Source: Anaerolineales bacterium (lineage in GTDB: Bacteria; Chloroflexota; Anaerolineae; Anaerolineales; Villigracilaceae). Taken from it: DNA of 47,934 nt. The DNA lies in assembly GCA_016932715.1 (NCBI GenBank), contig JAFGCG010000080.1:1-47934 (forward strand). Direction: 5' to 3'. A program made the position numbers and the translations under genes. The notes under the pieces are model-generated. The model was given only the letters and a program-made list of their open reading frames with translations. It did not search any database and was not told the DNA's origin. Positions 16,656 through 25,314 of the stretch are shown here, in pieces (within the stretch, counting starts at the first letter, position 1; each line of letters opens with the position of its first letter).

Positions 16656-17069
16656 ATGAACTGTCCGCCCGGCTTGAAATATTCAACGGCAGGAATTGCT
16701 ATTTTGCCACCCAAAAGCTCTCCCACCCTCCTCCTGATAGGAAGCGACACAATGCTCGGCTATCTCCTCAAGCGGTATGCAGAACGCGGCGGCTACCAGT
16801 TTAGGGTCAACGCGGAAAGCGTATCGAGCCGTGAGATCGCCGATATCAACCCTGTGGTTGTCATTTTCCTGTCCACGGAACTGCTTGCAAGGCACCAGAC
16901 CTTTGTAAAAGAACTCACCAGCCTCGAGGCACCCATCCTTGTCTGTACATCGGTCGTGGAAGAAGCCCGCGCAATCGAATTGGGTGCGGATTATTGCCTG
17001 CTGCACCCGCTCACCTACGACGATTTTCAAACTGCAGTGGTGAATGCCACCGTATCGAAACGCATTTAA
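16656..17069 (+). CDS. Orphan receiver-like protein without phospho-acceptor pocket
   Basis: The 137-residue product has the alternating hydrophobic strands of a receiver domain: TLLLIGSDTMLGYLLKRYAE (beta1/alpha1), NPVVVIFLS at the beta3 position, PILVCTS at beta4, and GADYCLLHPL at beta5, where Pro follows the place of the conserved Lys. The acidic pair is replaced by GSD and no phospho-acceptor Asp is seen at beta3, so it is probably not phosphorylated. It is a stand-alone domain between the hybrid regulator and the transporter genes, with no output domain. It may be a partner of the regulator, whose first receiver is also degenerate. The function is inferred only. Confidence 0.6.
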   Translation: MNCPPGLKYSTAGIAILPPKSSPTLLLIGSDTMLGYLLKRYAERGGYQFRVNAESVSSREIADINPVVVIFLSTELLARHQTFVKELTSLEAPILVCTSVVEEARAIELGADYCLLHPLTYDDFQTAVVNATVSKRI

Positions 17070-17110
17070 TCCGGCTTAGTGACAAAAATTTCCGGTTTTT
17101 AGGCAATTCT

Positions 17111-17138
17111 TTTCCACACACGATCTCTATACTATAAT
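17111..17138 (+). promoter_or_regulatory. Promoter of the sugar transporter operon
   Basis: A perfect -10 TATAAT (17133-17138) is preceded by TTTCCA (17111-17116) with a 16-bp spacer. The predicted start near 17145 leaves a leader of about 90 nt before the solute-binding protein gene. Confidence 0.6.
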
Positions 17139-17179
17139 CGAAACAGATACTGGGTCAATTGTGCCCTTTATCCATCAGG

Positions 17180-17199
17180 GTGATGATTCACATCATCAC
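17180..17199 (+). promoter_or_regulatory. Candidate operator palindrome before the solute-binding protein
   Basis: GTGATGAT-TCAC-ATCATCAC is a perfect 8-bp inverted repeat with a 4-nt spacer. It lies about 35-55 nt downstream of the predicted transcription start and 35 nt before the ATG. Its position fits a repressor site, or an RNA hairpin in the leader. Confidence 0.45.
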
Positions 17200-17234
17200 T
17201 TTCAAAACTGGCATCCAAAAGGAGAAGAAGAGCC

Positions 17235-18791
17235 ATGAAAAAGTTGATCACACTGTTCTCATTCGTCACGGTACTCGGGCTTTTGTTGTCCGCCTGTGGC
17301 GGTGCTGTTACTACATCGGCACCCCCGCAAACGCAGGCGCCGGAAGCAACCCAGCCTGCCGCGACGGAAGCCCCTGTTGAGGCTACCTTGAAAATCTGGG
17401 CTGATGACACACGCACTCCCATCCTGCTTGAATTCGCAGAGGACTTTCGCGCCAAATACAACGTGGAGCTGGTCGTCGAGGACCTGGGTCGTGTCCAGGA
17501 TATTCGCACTCCCGTGATTACCGCCGCGCCAGCCGGTGAGGGTCCCGATATTTTTGTCGGCGTCCATGATTGGCTGGGAGCTATGGTGGAGAGTGGTTTG
17601 GTGGCTCCGATCGAACTCGGAGAGAAGCAGGACGAATTTGTACCCCTGTCTTTGGAGGCTTTCACCTATACAGACGGCAAGCTCTATGGCATGCCATACG
17701 CCACGGAGAACCTTGGGTTCTTCTATAATACCGATCTGGTCTCTGAACCACCCGCCACGTGGGATGAGGTACTCGAAATTGGCCGCGCCCTGAAAGCGGA
17801 AGGCAAGGTCGATTACGCGATTGCCATCGCCGGAGACCCGGGTTACAACTCCCTGCCAATGCAGACCTCCTTCGGCGGCTATGTCTTTGGCCAGGATGAA
17901 AACGGCAACTGGAATCCCGACGATGTTGGCCTGGATAGCGAAGGTATGATCAAGGCGGTTACCTGGATGAAAGGCGCCGTCGATGAAGGGCTTATGCCCA
18001 ACACCGCTGATTACGAAACCGGTCACCAGCTCTTTGAAACCGGCAAGATTCCGTTCCTGATGGCGGGTCCCTGGGCGCTGGATCGCATCCGCGCCGCCGG
18101 TGTTCCCTATCAGGTGACGGTCTTCCCCGACAAAGGCGCCCCATTCCTCGGCGTGCAGGGCTTCATGATCAATGCCTTCAGCGAGAACATTCTTTTGGCG
18201 CAGACCTTCCTGACCGAGTATGTCGCCACGGAAGAGTTCATGCAGAAGATCTATGAGACCGGGTTGCGTCCCTCCGCGTTCAAGTCCGTCCTGGAAAAGA
18301 CAGCCGATCCAGACCTGCTGGCGATGGGACAAATCGACAATGCTATCCCCATGCCGAACATCCCTGAGATGGGTTCCGTTTGGAGCGCCTGGAACAACGG
18401 GATCAACCTCGCGCTGACAGGTGCTCAGACCCCTGAGGAGTCAATGAAAGATGCAGCTCAGCAGGTGCGTGATTTGATCAAGGGCGCCCTCGCCGGCATG
18501 GTCAACCTGCCCGGCGACTACCAGGATCTGGTTGGCTGTGGAGCCGAATGGGATCCCGCCTGTGAGGCGACCGCCATGCAGAAGGGTGATGATGGGCTCT
18601 ATACCCTCACTGTTCAAATCCCGGCGGGAGATTATAAGTTCAAAGTCGCCCTGGATGGCGCCTGGACTGTCAACTACGGTTCGGATGGCGCTGAGGGTGG
18701 ACCCGACTATGCCCTCAGCCTGGCTGCCGATAGTACCGTGACGTTCACCTACAATCCAGAAACTCACCTGGTGGAAACCAAGACCGAGTGA
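17235..18791 (+). CDS. Sugar ABC transporter solute-binding lipoprotein with C-terminal X25-type module
   Basis: This 518-residue lipoprotein has a signal peptide ending in LLSAC (Cys21), a short Ala/Pro/Thr linker and a MalE-type binding domain (about 45-420). The family pattern is visible in LKIWADD, DIFVGVHDWLG, GKLYGMPYATENLGFFYN and GKIPFLMAGPWAL. Residues about 422-518 form an extra domain with LPGDYQDLVGCGAEWDPACE and YTLTVQIPAGDYKFKVALDG, the pattern of the X25 (BaSiC) domain attached to bacterial pullulanases. The usual family length is near 400, so this is a fusion. The neighbouring permeases and galactanases suggest capture of galacto-oligosaccharides, although MalE similarity and X25 would also fit alpha-glucans. 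Confidence 0.9.
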   Translation: MKKLITLFSFVTVLGLLLSACGGAVTTSAPPQTQAPEATQPAATEAPVEATLKIWADDTRTPILLEFAEDFRAKYNVELVVEDLGRVQDIRTPVITAAPAGEGPDIFVGVHDWLGAMVESGLVAPIELGEKQDEFVPLSLEAFTYTDGKLYGMPYATENLGFFYNTDLVSEPPATWDEVLEIGRALKAEGKVDYAIAIAGDPGYNSLPMQTSFGGYVFGQDENGNWNPDDVGLDSEGMIKAVTWMKGAVDEGLMPNTADYETGHQLFETGKIPFLMAGPWALDRIRAAGVPYQVTVFPDKGAPFLGVQGFMINAFSENILLAQTFLTEYVATEEFMQKIYETGLRPSAFKSVLEKTADPDLLAMGQIDNAIPMPNIPEMGSVWSAWNNGINLALTGAQTPEESMKDAAQQVRDLIKGALAGMVNLPGDYQDLVGCGAEWDPACEATAMQKGDDGLYTLTVQIPAGDYKFKVALDGAWTVNYGSDGAEGGPDYALSLAADSTVTFTYNPETHLVETKTE

Positions 18792-18806
18792 TCCGATAAT
18801 TTAAGA

Positions 18807-18838
18807 GAAGGCCGGGAAAAATCCCGGCCTTCATTTCC
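18807..18838 (+). terminator. Hairpin between solute-binding protein and permease genes
   Basis: GAAGGCCGGGA (18807-18817) pairs with TCCCGGCCTTC (18822-18832) around loop AAAA, followed by ATTTCC. It can act as a partial terminator or mRNA stabiliser, which would give more binding protein than permease. From 18839 to 19108 there is no gene I can support; that stretch carries a composite repeat at 18991-19044. Confidence 0.7.
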
Positions 18839-18990
18839 TCCCTATCTACTGGGGAATGGATAATTGTGTGGGCTTGCTGAACAGCTCCACCACACACCTG
18901 CCCCGGGCGCAGGTACCGGGGGAGCGCACTGACACTTGCACCTCGATTTCGAATTGCTTGGCAATGCGTGGCAAATCGTGCAAGCGCAGG

Positions 18991-19044
18991 TGGAACACGG
19001 AGAAAACCCAAAATCTCTGTGGACCCCGTGTTCTCCGTGGTGAG
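18991..19044 (+). repeat. Composite inverted repeat, ACACGGAGAA type
   Basis: The left arm TGGAACACGGAGAA and the right arm TTCTCCGTGGTGA, preceded by CCCCGTG, match the architecture of the copies at 5902-5979 and 34104-34204. It lies in the leader of the malF-type permease gene. Confidence 0.6.
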
Positions 19045-19108
19045 GAAATCCTCAACCCATGCTTTTGGCCACTCCCGAAACTCTTGAATTGTCACACAGA
19101 GGTGAACC

Positions 19109-20704
19109 ATGGCGGTCACTGCTTCTTTGAACAATCGCAAAAAAAAGGATCCCTCTCCCAGTCCGGTTTTGCCTCGGCTCGTGGGATTTGCGATTCTGAT
19201 TCTCGTAGATACCTTTGTAATCTGGTTCCTCAGCAAGTTGATACCACTGGGCTACTTTCCGCTGGCAGCCGTCATTACCATTCTTGGAATTTTCGTAAAT
19301 ATTGTGCTGTTACGGAAAGAAGCATATCCGCTCCGCTGGATGGTCATCGGGTTGGTTCTAATGACCCTGTTTACCATCTACCCGATCATCTTTACCGTCT
19401 GGGTGGCATTTACGAACTATGGAGAGGGACACCTAATCACCAAGCAGCAGGCTGTCGATCAGATCCTGGACCTGACTTATTTGCCAGAGACCGGTAAATC
19501 ATACACCTGGACGGCTTTTAAGTCTCCGGAGGGTGATTATGCGCTCTGGCTTCTGGATACGGATGGGAATGGATATCTGGCATTACCAGATGAACCGCTC
19601 TCCCAACCACAGCCCGGTGAGGCGGGCGTCGGGGTGCTGGACGACAACGGGATCCCTGAAACAATCGAGGGCTATCAAAGATTGAATGCGTTCCAGGCTG
19701 CTACAAACAAAGACCTGACAAGCATCCAGTTTGGCGAGGAAGGAAAAACCGTCCAAATCCGTTCGCCCAGGGAGGCCGGGGAACTGCTGCCGCTCTATAT
19801 TTACGATCCCGAACAGGATGCGATGATCAATCAGCAGACCGGCGTCGTATACAAGAACCTGCGAGGTATCTTTACTTCTTCCGGTGGGCAGCAGCTTCGA
19901 CCGGGTTTTGTCGAGAACGTTCAATGGGCTAATTTCAAGGAATTTTTCATCAGCCCCGCCCTGCGCGGACCCCTGGTCCGAATTATTGGCTGGAACTTTG
20001 GTTTCGCTTTCTTCAGTTTGCTGTTGAATTTTTCTTTGGGGCTGGCAATTGCCATCCTGTTCAACGATCCAAATTTCCCTTTCAAAAAGCTGATCCGTTC
20101 CTTATTGATCATTCCCTACACGGTCCCTGCGCTGATCACCATTCTGATCTGGCGCGGGATGCTCAATCCAGAGCTTGGGGTGATCGACCGGATCCTCGAA
20201 GGATTGTTTGGCTGGGCGCCCCCCTGGTTTACGGATGGCAACTGGGCAAAAGTGGCTATCCTGCTGGTTAACCTCTGGCTGAGCTATCCATACTTCATGC
20301 TGATCACCAGCGGGGCGCTGCAATCCATCCCCGAAGATATCTACGCCGCAGCTCAAGTGGATGGGGCCAGTCCCTGGCAGCAGTTTTGGAGGATTACATT
20401 GCCCCTGCTGCTCGTCGCGGTCGGACCGCTGCTGGTCGCCTCGTTTACCTTTAACTTTAATAACTTCAATTTGATCTTTCTATTCAATGCGGGTGGCCCT
20501 CCTATGGCGGGTACACCCACCCCGGCCGGGCATACGGATATCCTGATCAGCTACGTGTATAACCTCGCCTTCGCTGGCAATCGCGGGGTGAACTACGGCT
20601 TTGCCTCAGCCATCACCATCATCATCTTCTTTATCGTCGGCGCCATTACTCTCTTCCAGTTCCGCTATACCCGCATGTGGGAGGAGGTCAGTGAAAATGT
20701 CTAG
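19109..20704 (+). CDS. Sugar ABC transporter permease, MalF type
   Basis: This 531-residue inner-membrane permease is unusually long, like E. coli MalF (514). Two N-terminal membrane helices (about 23-70) and a third (about 75-100) precede a large extracytoplasmic insert (about 100-285). The transport core of about 245 residues follows. The cytoplasmic EAA loop is at EDIYAAAQVDGASPWQQFWRI, which docks on the ATPase. In MalF the large external loop contacts the binding protein; a similar role is likely here. It pairs with the overlapping MalG-type gene. The start at ATG 19109 has GAGGTGAACC before it. Confidence 0.92.
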   Translation: MAVTASLNNRKKKDPSPSPVLPRLVGFAILILVDTFVIWFLSKLIPLGYFPLAAVITILGIFVNIVLLRKEAYPLRWMVIGLVLMTLFTIYPIIFTVWVAFTNYGEGHLITKQQAVDQILDLTYLPETGKSYTWTAFKSPEGDYALWLLDTDGNGYLALPDEPLSQPQPGEAGVGVLDDNGIPETIEGYQRLNAFQAATNKDLTSIQFGEEGKTVQIRSPREAGELLPLYIYDPEQDAMINQQTGVVYKNLRGIFTSSGGQQLRPGFVENVQWANFKEFFISPALRGPLVRIIGWNFGFAFFSLLLNFSLGLAIAILFNDPNFPFKKLIRSLLIIPYTVPALITILIWRGMLNPELGVIDRILEGLFGWAPPWFTDGNWAKVAILLVNLWLSYPYFMLITSGALQSIPEDIYAAAQVDGASPWQQFWRITLPLLLVAVGPLLVASFTFNFNNFNLIFLFNAGGPPMAGTPTPAGHTDILISYVYNLAFAGNRGVNYGFASAITIIIFFIVGAITLFQFRYTRMWEEVSENV

Positions 20705-21590
20705 TATCAGCACAATTCAACGCCTTCGCACTTCATCCAAGGTACAGCGCAGGTTCAGCGTTGCCTGGCGTCTGATCGTTGCGGTGATCCTGATCATCTT
20801 CTCGATCTTCCCTGTCCTTTGGATGATCTCCGCCTCCCTCAATCCAACCGGGTCCCTGGCGACCCAAAAACTGATCCCCGACAATCCCGGATTTGGAAAT
20901 TATCGTACGCTGCTGACCTCGGGCCAGTTCCCATTTTGGGTCTGGTTCGGAAATTCACTCAAAATATCGATCATCACTTCCCTGCTTTCCCTCGCAATCA
21001 CCACGATTGCCGCGTACGCGTTCTCGCGCTTTCGTTTTCGCGGCCGCCAGACAATGCTCAAAGGCATCCTGCTTATCCAGGTGTTCCCCAGCCTGCTGGC
21101 TCTGGTCGCTACTTTCCTGATGATCTCTCAGATGGGCGATGTGATTCCCTTCCTGGACCTGGATAACCACACCAGCCTGATCTTGGTCTACCTGGGCGGC
21201 GCGATGGGCATCAACATCTGGCTGATGAAGGGTTATCTCGACACGATTCCACGGGAGATCGACGAGGCAGCCATGGTGGAAGGCGCTTCCGACTGGCAGA
21301 TCTTCACCCGGCTGATCCTGCCCTTATTGCGCCCGATTCTGATCGTCGTCGCGATCATCAACTATATCGGCACGTACGGCGAGTTCGTCCTGGCGCGGGT
21401 GCTGCTCAGGAGCAACGAGATGTATACCCTGATGGTAGGGCTGCAGATCTTCGCCGGGGCACAATTCACGCAGCGCTGGGGGGTATTTGCAGCCGGCGCG
21501 TTGCTGGGCGCACTGCCGATCATGATCATTTATCTCGCCCTCCAGGACCAGATCGTGGGAGGCCTGACCCAGGGTGCGGTGAAAGGGTAA
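20697..21590 (+). CDS. Sugar ABC transporter permease, MalG type
   Basis: This 297-residue permease has about six membrane helices, with the first at about 20-45. The EAA loop PREIDEAAMVEGASDWQIF is followed by LPLLRPI, as in MalG/GanQ proteins. The start at ATG 20697 overlaps the upstream permease stop by 8 nt and follows a strong GGAGGAGG site inside that gene; an earlier in-frame ATG at 20601 would add 32 low-complexity residues and is rejected. It forms the heterodimeric channel with the upstream permease. A galactanase gene follows within about 27 nt. Confidence 0.93.
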   Translation: MSSISTIQRLRTSSKVQRRFSVAWRLIVAVILIIFSIFPVLWMISASLNPTGSLATQKLIPDNPGFGNYRTLLTSGQFPFWVWFGNSLKISIITSLLSLAITTIAAYAFSRFRFRGRQTMLKGILLIQVFPSLLALVATFLMISQMGDVIPFLDLDNHTSLILVYLGGAMGINIWLMKGYLDTIPREIDEAAMVEGASDWQIFTRLILPLLRPILIVVAIINYIGTYGEFVLARVLLRSNEMYTLMVGLQIFAGAQFTQRWGVFAAGALLGALPIMIIYLALQDQIVGGLTQGAVKG

Positions 21591-21616
21591 CAGCACCGCG
21601 CTAGAAGGTCATGCTG

Positions 21617-23245
21617 ATGATCGGAAAACATTTCCCGACCGCACTTGTCGGTCTGTTGCTGGTATCCATCCTTCTTACCGGGTGCGGCGCGGGGAGTCCC
21701 ACGGCAGCGCCCCAGGAGACGAACACGCCAGCGATAGAACCCACTCGTACGCTGGCTGCTCCAGAAGCAGAACCTGTCCGCCTGGCGAATCCCGGATTCG
21801 AAGACGGGGAGCCGGGCGAAACGCCGGCCGACTGGACCCATACCGGGGCCGTGGAAGCCGTCAAACTCGATGAGAGGGCCCATTCCGGGGATTTGCGCCT
21901 GACCCACGCGGCAGCGGAGGCGTATCAGGTCGAGACCTCGCAAAGCGTATCGGGGCTGGCAAATGGATGGTACACGCTGCGCGGCTGGGTCCGCTCGAGC
22001 GGAGGGCAGAATGCGATCTACCTGGCTCTCCAGTGCGGCAGCGCAGAGAAGCGTGTCCACATCCCGCCCACTACGCCCGGATATCGCTGGCTTCATCTCT
22101 CGGTTTCAAATCAAGCTACCAACGGACAGTGCACGATCCGCCTGTACTCCGATGGGGACCCGGATACCTGGGCAAGCTTCGATGACATCGAACTGGTGCC
22201 CGGGCAGGCAGCGCTCTCGATCCTCGGGGCAGACATCTCGAGTCTGAAGAAGTCTGAAGACCTGGGCGGAATCTACAAAGACGCCAGCGGTGAAGAGATG
22301 GATGCCTTGCAAATCCTGAAGGACAACGGACTCAATTACGCTCGTCTGCACGTCTGGCTGGATCCCGCCGACGGTTACCATGATAAAGCAGAAATTTTGG
22401 AGATGGCTCTCCGGCTGAAGAAGTTGGGCATTAAATTGCTGGTGGACCTTCATTACTCGGATAATTGGGCGGACCCGGGCAAGCAGATCAAACCGGCAGC
22501 CTGGGAAGAGTACGATTTCGAGCAACTCGAACAAGCCGTATACGATCACACCTTTGACGTGTGCAATAGCCTCGCCGCTCAGGGCACGCCACCGGACATG
22601 GTTCAGGTGGGCAACGAAATCAACGCCGGGATGCTCTGGCCCGACGGGCACACCTACGACCCGCCGAACTGGGATAACCTGGCACAGCTCCTCATCGCAG
22701 GATATAACGCGGTCAAGGCTTGCTCACCGGAAACACAGGTGATGCTGCACATCGCCGAGGGAGGCGATAATGACCTGGCGCGCTGGTGGTTCGACAACAT
22801 TACGCGCAGAGATGTTCCCTTCGATGTGATTGGCATTTCCTACTACGCTTACTGGCACGGGAGCCTGGGGGAGCTGCAGTACAACCTGAATGATATTTCC
22901 GCCCGGTATGACAAAGACGTCATCCTGGTTGAAACTGCCTATGCATTTACAGACCGGGACAACGATAACTATCCCAATATTGTCGACCAGGACCTGGCAG
23001 TCCAGCACTACCCTTTGACGCCCGAGGGCCAGCGTGACATGTTGAGAAATGTCATGTCCATTGTTCGGGGAGTGGACGGTGGCCGCGGTCTCGGTGTGTT
23101 TTACTGGGACGCGACCTGGACGGCGGTGGAGGGGAATGGCTGGGACAACACCGACCCCGCCACCGGGAACGCCTGGGAAAATCAGGCGCTGTTCGACTTC
23201 GACGGCAAAGCCCTGCCGGCGCTGGCAGAATACTTAAATCCATAG
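21617..23245 (+). CDS. GH53 endo-beta-1,4-galactanase lipoprotein with carbohydrate-binding domain
   Basis: This 542-residue enzyme hydrolyses beta-1,4-galactan outside the cell. It has a lipoprotein signal peptide (LLTGC, Cys23), a Pro/Thr linker and a beta-sandwich domain (about 53-198, NPGFEDGEPGETPADWT to FDDIELV) resembling CBM61-type galactan binders. The GH53 barrel spans about 203-542. Predicted catalytic residues are Glu334 in GNEINAG (acid/base) and Glu439 in VETAYAF (nucleophile); ADISSLKKSED and NPGWDNTD-like blocks also fit the family. AGAAGG sits 8 nt before ATG 21617; ATG 21611 is an alternative. It lies directly downstream of the permeases, as in Bacillus gan operons. Confidence 0.93.
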   Translation: MIGKHFPTALVGLLLVSILLTGCGAGSPTAAPQETNTPAIEPTRTLAAPEAEPVRLANPGFEDGEPGETPADWTHTGAVEAVKLDERAHSGDLRLTHAAAEAYQVETSQSVSGLANGWYTLRGWVRSSGGQNAIYLALQCGSAEKRVHIPPTTPGYRWLHLSVSNQATNGQCTIRLYSDGDPDTWASFDDIELVPGQAALSILGADISSLKKSEDLGGIYKDASGEEMDALQILKDNGLNYARLHVWLDPADGYHDKAEILEMALRLKKLGIKLLVDLHYSDNWADPGKQIKPAAWEEYDFEQLEQAVYDHTFDVCNSLAAQGTPPDMVQVGNEINAGMLWPDGHTYDPPNWDNLAQLLIAGYNAVKACSPETQVMLHIAEGGDNDLARWWFDNITRRDVPFDVIGISYYAYWHGSLGELQYNLNDISARYDKDVILVETAYAFTDRDNDNYPNIVDQDLAVQHYPLTPEGQRDMLRNVMSIVRGVDGGRGLGVFYWDATWTAVEGNGWDNTDPATGNAWENQALFDFDGKALPALAEYLNP

Positions 23246-23271
23246 AAAAAAACCTCACATGTCTTAAGGCT

Positions 23272-25101
23272 ATGAGCAACTTCTATCTCAACATCATCCA
23301 TCGGCCCGAGATGGTGCCGGAATACATTCAAAAGGAGGCGGAACAGGGCAGGGGCGAGGATCTGACGCGGGACACCGTCCTGCAGGAATCGCTCGACATC
23401 TTCCGCACCCAGCAGCAGGTCGCGCATGAGAACGGGCTGCGTACCACCATCCAGATGACCTACGCCAGCCTGTTCAACGCGGAGGCAGTGGAGATTGCAA
23501 AAGAGCATCACGAACAATTCGGAGATGAGATCGGCTGTACCTTCCTGGGAATCCAGTGCAAGGAATTTCGTGAAAAGTTCAAATCGAAGGAACTCGCCAT
23601 CTGGCTGTTCTCGCTGGACGATAAGCGGAAGATCGTGGACGAAGTCTTCGGCAAGTTCCATGAGGTCTTTGGCTTTTATCCCACCTCCACCGGTTCTTAT
23701 TACATGGACGCCGAGCTGGTCAACTACATCAAGGAAAAATATCCGCTGGTCAGGGCAGCGGTGGCAACCTGTTGGGAGGAAGGTCCAAAAGCCTATTGGA
23801 ACGCCAACAACTCCTGGTACACCCTCATGGACGGCGGTCCCTGGAATCCCTGGATCCCGTCGAAGCGCAATATCCACTGCATCGCCTCGGATGAAGATGA
23901 TGACATCGGCATCGTCGCCATCCCGCACCTCTCGCGCGACCTGATGGCGGTGTTCGACGGACCCGGCTCGTACTACGGCACGCATCCGCAGAACATCCTG
24001 CGCGGCATGGTTTACGAAGGACGTGAGATCCCCTACTTCAAGAACATCGTCGACCAATACCGCTCGATGACGAAATACAATCGCGGCTACTCCTATAACA
24101 TGATGTTCGTCGGTCCCGGCTGGATGAGCAAGAGCGGGCGCTGGGAAGCGGACTACGATTTCCTGCTCAAGAGCTACAGGGACGGCATGGCGTACTACGG
24201 CGAACTCAAAAAACGCGGCGAGCTCCAGGACCTGACCATGAGCGAGTTCGCCGACGTCTATCGCAGGGACCGTCCGTACACGCGTCCCGAATGCACGCTC
24301 TGGAAGGACATCCTCTACGGCTCACAGCGCCAGATGTTCTGGTACGCCGATCCGTTCATGCGCTTCTGCCTCGACCTGAACCAGGGCGGCGCGATGGTGG
24401 ATCTGCGTCCCTACGCCGCCAAGCTGGTCCGTCCGTGCGGCGTAGGCACGAAAGCCAATCAGGACGCCTCGTATCCTTTCCTGGTGCAGTCGCTTTACCG
24501 GGCGGGCTTCTTCACCCACTACGCCGGGGAAGGCGCAGTCAAGAGCTGCAAGATCGGTCACGAGGGCGAGCAGGTGGATCTGTGTACCTGCCGCACGCTG
24601 GCATCCTTCTCGGAGGAGGGCGACACGCGCGTCGTCACGCTCGACCCGGTCACGATCGAGTTCAACGGATTCGAGGTGCAGGTGCAGAGCATCTTCCGTT
24701 TGACGGAAGGCAGCGGTGAGGTGGAGATCATCCGCAGGATCATCGACTCCTCCGACCCCGAGGCGGAGCTTTCCATCGACGAGTACATCACCGCCTGTTA
24801 CGGCACCACCGAATATCCCGAAGATCTGACGGGTATCCAATTGAGCCTGACCGGCGGGGACAAAGCCGAATCGATCGAGTACGCCTATCAGTGCCGCGAG
24901 TCCGAAATGGAAAACGTGCAATGTGTGGAAGCAACCATCCCTCAAGTGGACACACGCCTCTCCATGCGGGCAGACACAGCAGCGGTTGGATATTTCCGCG
25001 AAGGGTTTTCCTTCTCACCCATGTACACCCTTGGCATCCGAAAAACCGTCAAAGTGAAAGGAGAGCTGCACACATGGCTCAAGGTCGCAAAGGCAAGTTG
25101 A
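23272..25101 (+). CDS. Uncharacterised 609-residue protein in the galactan locus
   Basis: I do not recognise a characterised family. The protein has no signal peptide or membrane helix and is probably cytosolic. The N-terminal half (about 1-330) looks like an alpha/beta barrel resembling polysaccharide-active enzymes: NIIHRPEMVPEYIQ, TYASLFNAEA, FYPTSTGSYYMDAELV, AAVATCWEEGPKAYW and GIVAIPHLSRD. Residues about 330-420 are aromatic-rich. The last third is beta-rich (VEFNGFEVQVQSIFRLTEG, EVEIIRRIIDSSD), as in C-terminal sandwich domains of glycoside hydrolases. It might belong to a gut-metagenome DUF family (DUF3863 type), but this is a recollection. It lies between two GH53 genes, 26 nt after the first, and its last 28 nt overlap a zinc-ribbon gene, so a role in galactan breakdown is inferred. 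Confidence 0.85.
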   Translation: MSNFYLNIIHRPEMVPEYIQKEAEQGRGEDLTRDTVLQESLDIFRTQQQVAHENGLRTTIQMTYASLFNAEAVEIAKEHHEQFGDEIGCTFLGIQCKEFREKFKSKELAIWLFSLDDKRKIVDEVFGKFHEVFGFYPTSTGSYYMDAELVNYIKEKYPLVRAAVATCWEEGPKAYWNANNSWYTLMDGGPWNPWIPSKRNIHCIASDEDDDIGIVAIPHLSRDLMAVFDGPGSYYGTHPQNILRGMVYEGREIPYFKNIVDQYRSMTKYNRGYSYNMMFVGPGWMSKSGRWEADYDFLLKSYRDGMAYYGELKKRGELQDLTMSEFADVYRRDRPYTRPECTLWKDILYGSQRQMFWYADPFMRFCLDLNQGGAMVDLRPYAAKLVRPCGVGTKANQDASYPFLVQSLYRAGFFTHYAGEGAVKSCKIGHEGEQVDLCTCRTLASFSEEGDTRVVTLDPVTIEFNGFEVQVQSIFRLTEGSGEVEIIRRIIDSSDPEAELSIDEYITACYGTTEYPEDLTGIQLSLTGGDKAESIEYAYQCRESEMENVQCVEATIPQVDTRLSMRADTAAVGYFREGFSFSPMYTLGIRKTVKVKGELHTWLKVAKAS

Positions 25102-25283
25102 ACTACCGCTGTCCGCGCTGCCTGATGCGCGAGATCGACATGGACATGCTCTACGATAAAAACAAGGATGAATATTACTGTCTGCGCTGTTCGTTCGTCG
25201 GCAACGAAAAGGAGGTCCAGCGTTTGAACGCTCAGTTTCGCGAGAAGTACCTGGACCGGATGAAGCGGATCACGGAGTTTTAG
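25074..25283 (+). CDS. Small zinc-ribbon protein overlapping the upstream gene
   Basis: The 69-residue basic protein starts MAQGRKGKLNYRCPRCLMRE and has two CxxC knuckles (CPRC and CLRC) about 25 residues apart, so it can bind one zinc. A charged helical tail follows (EVQRLNAQFREKYLDRMKR). The start ATG 25074 lies inside the upstream gene, with AAAGGAG about 9 nt before it, giving a 28-nt overlap in another frame and probable translational coupling. The frame is open upstream, but that stretch is coded in the other frame. Function is unknown; a partner or chaperone of the 609-residue protein is a guess. Confidence 0.75.
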   Translation: MAQGRKGKLNYRCPRCLMREIDMDMLYDKNKDEYYCLRCSFVGNEKEVQRLNAQFREKYLDRMKRITEF

Positions 25284-25314
25284 AAAGGAAAGAGGAAAGA
25301 AGGAAGATTACAGC

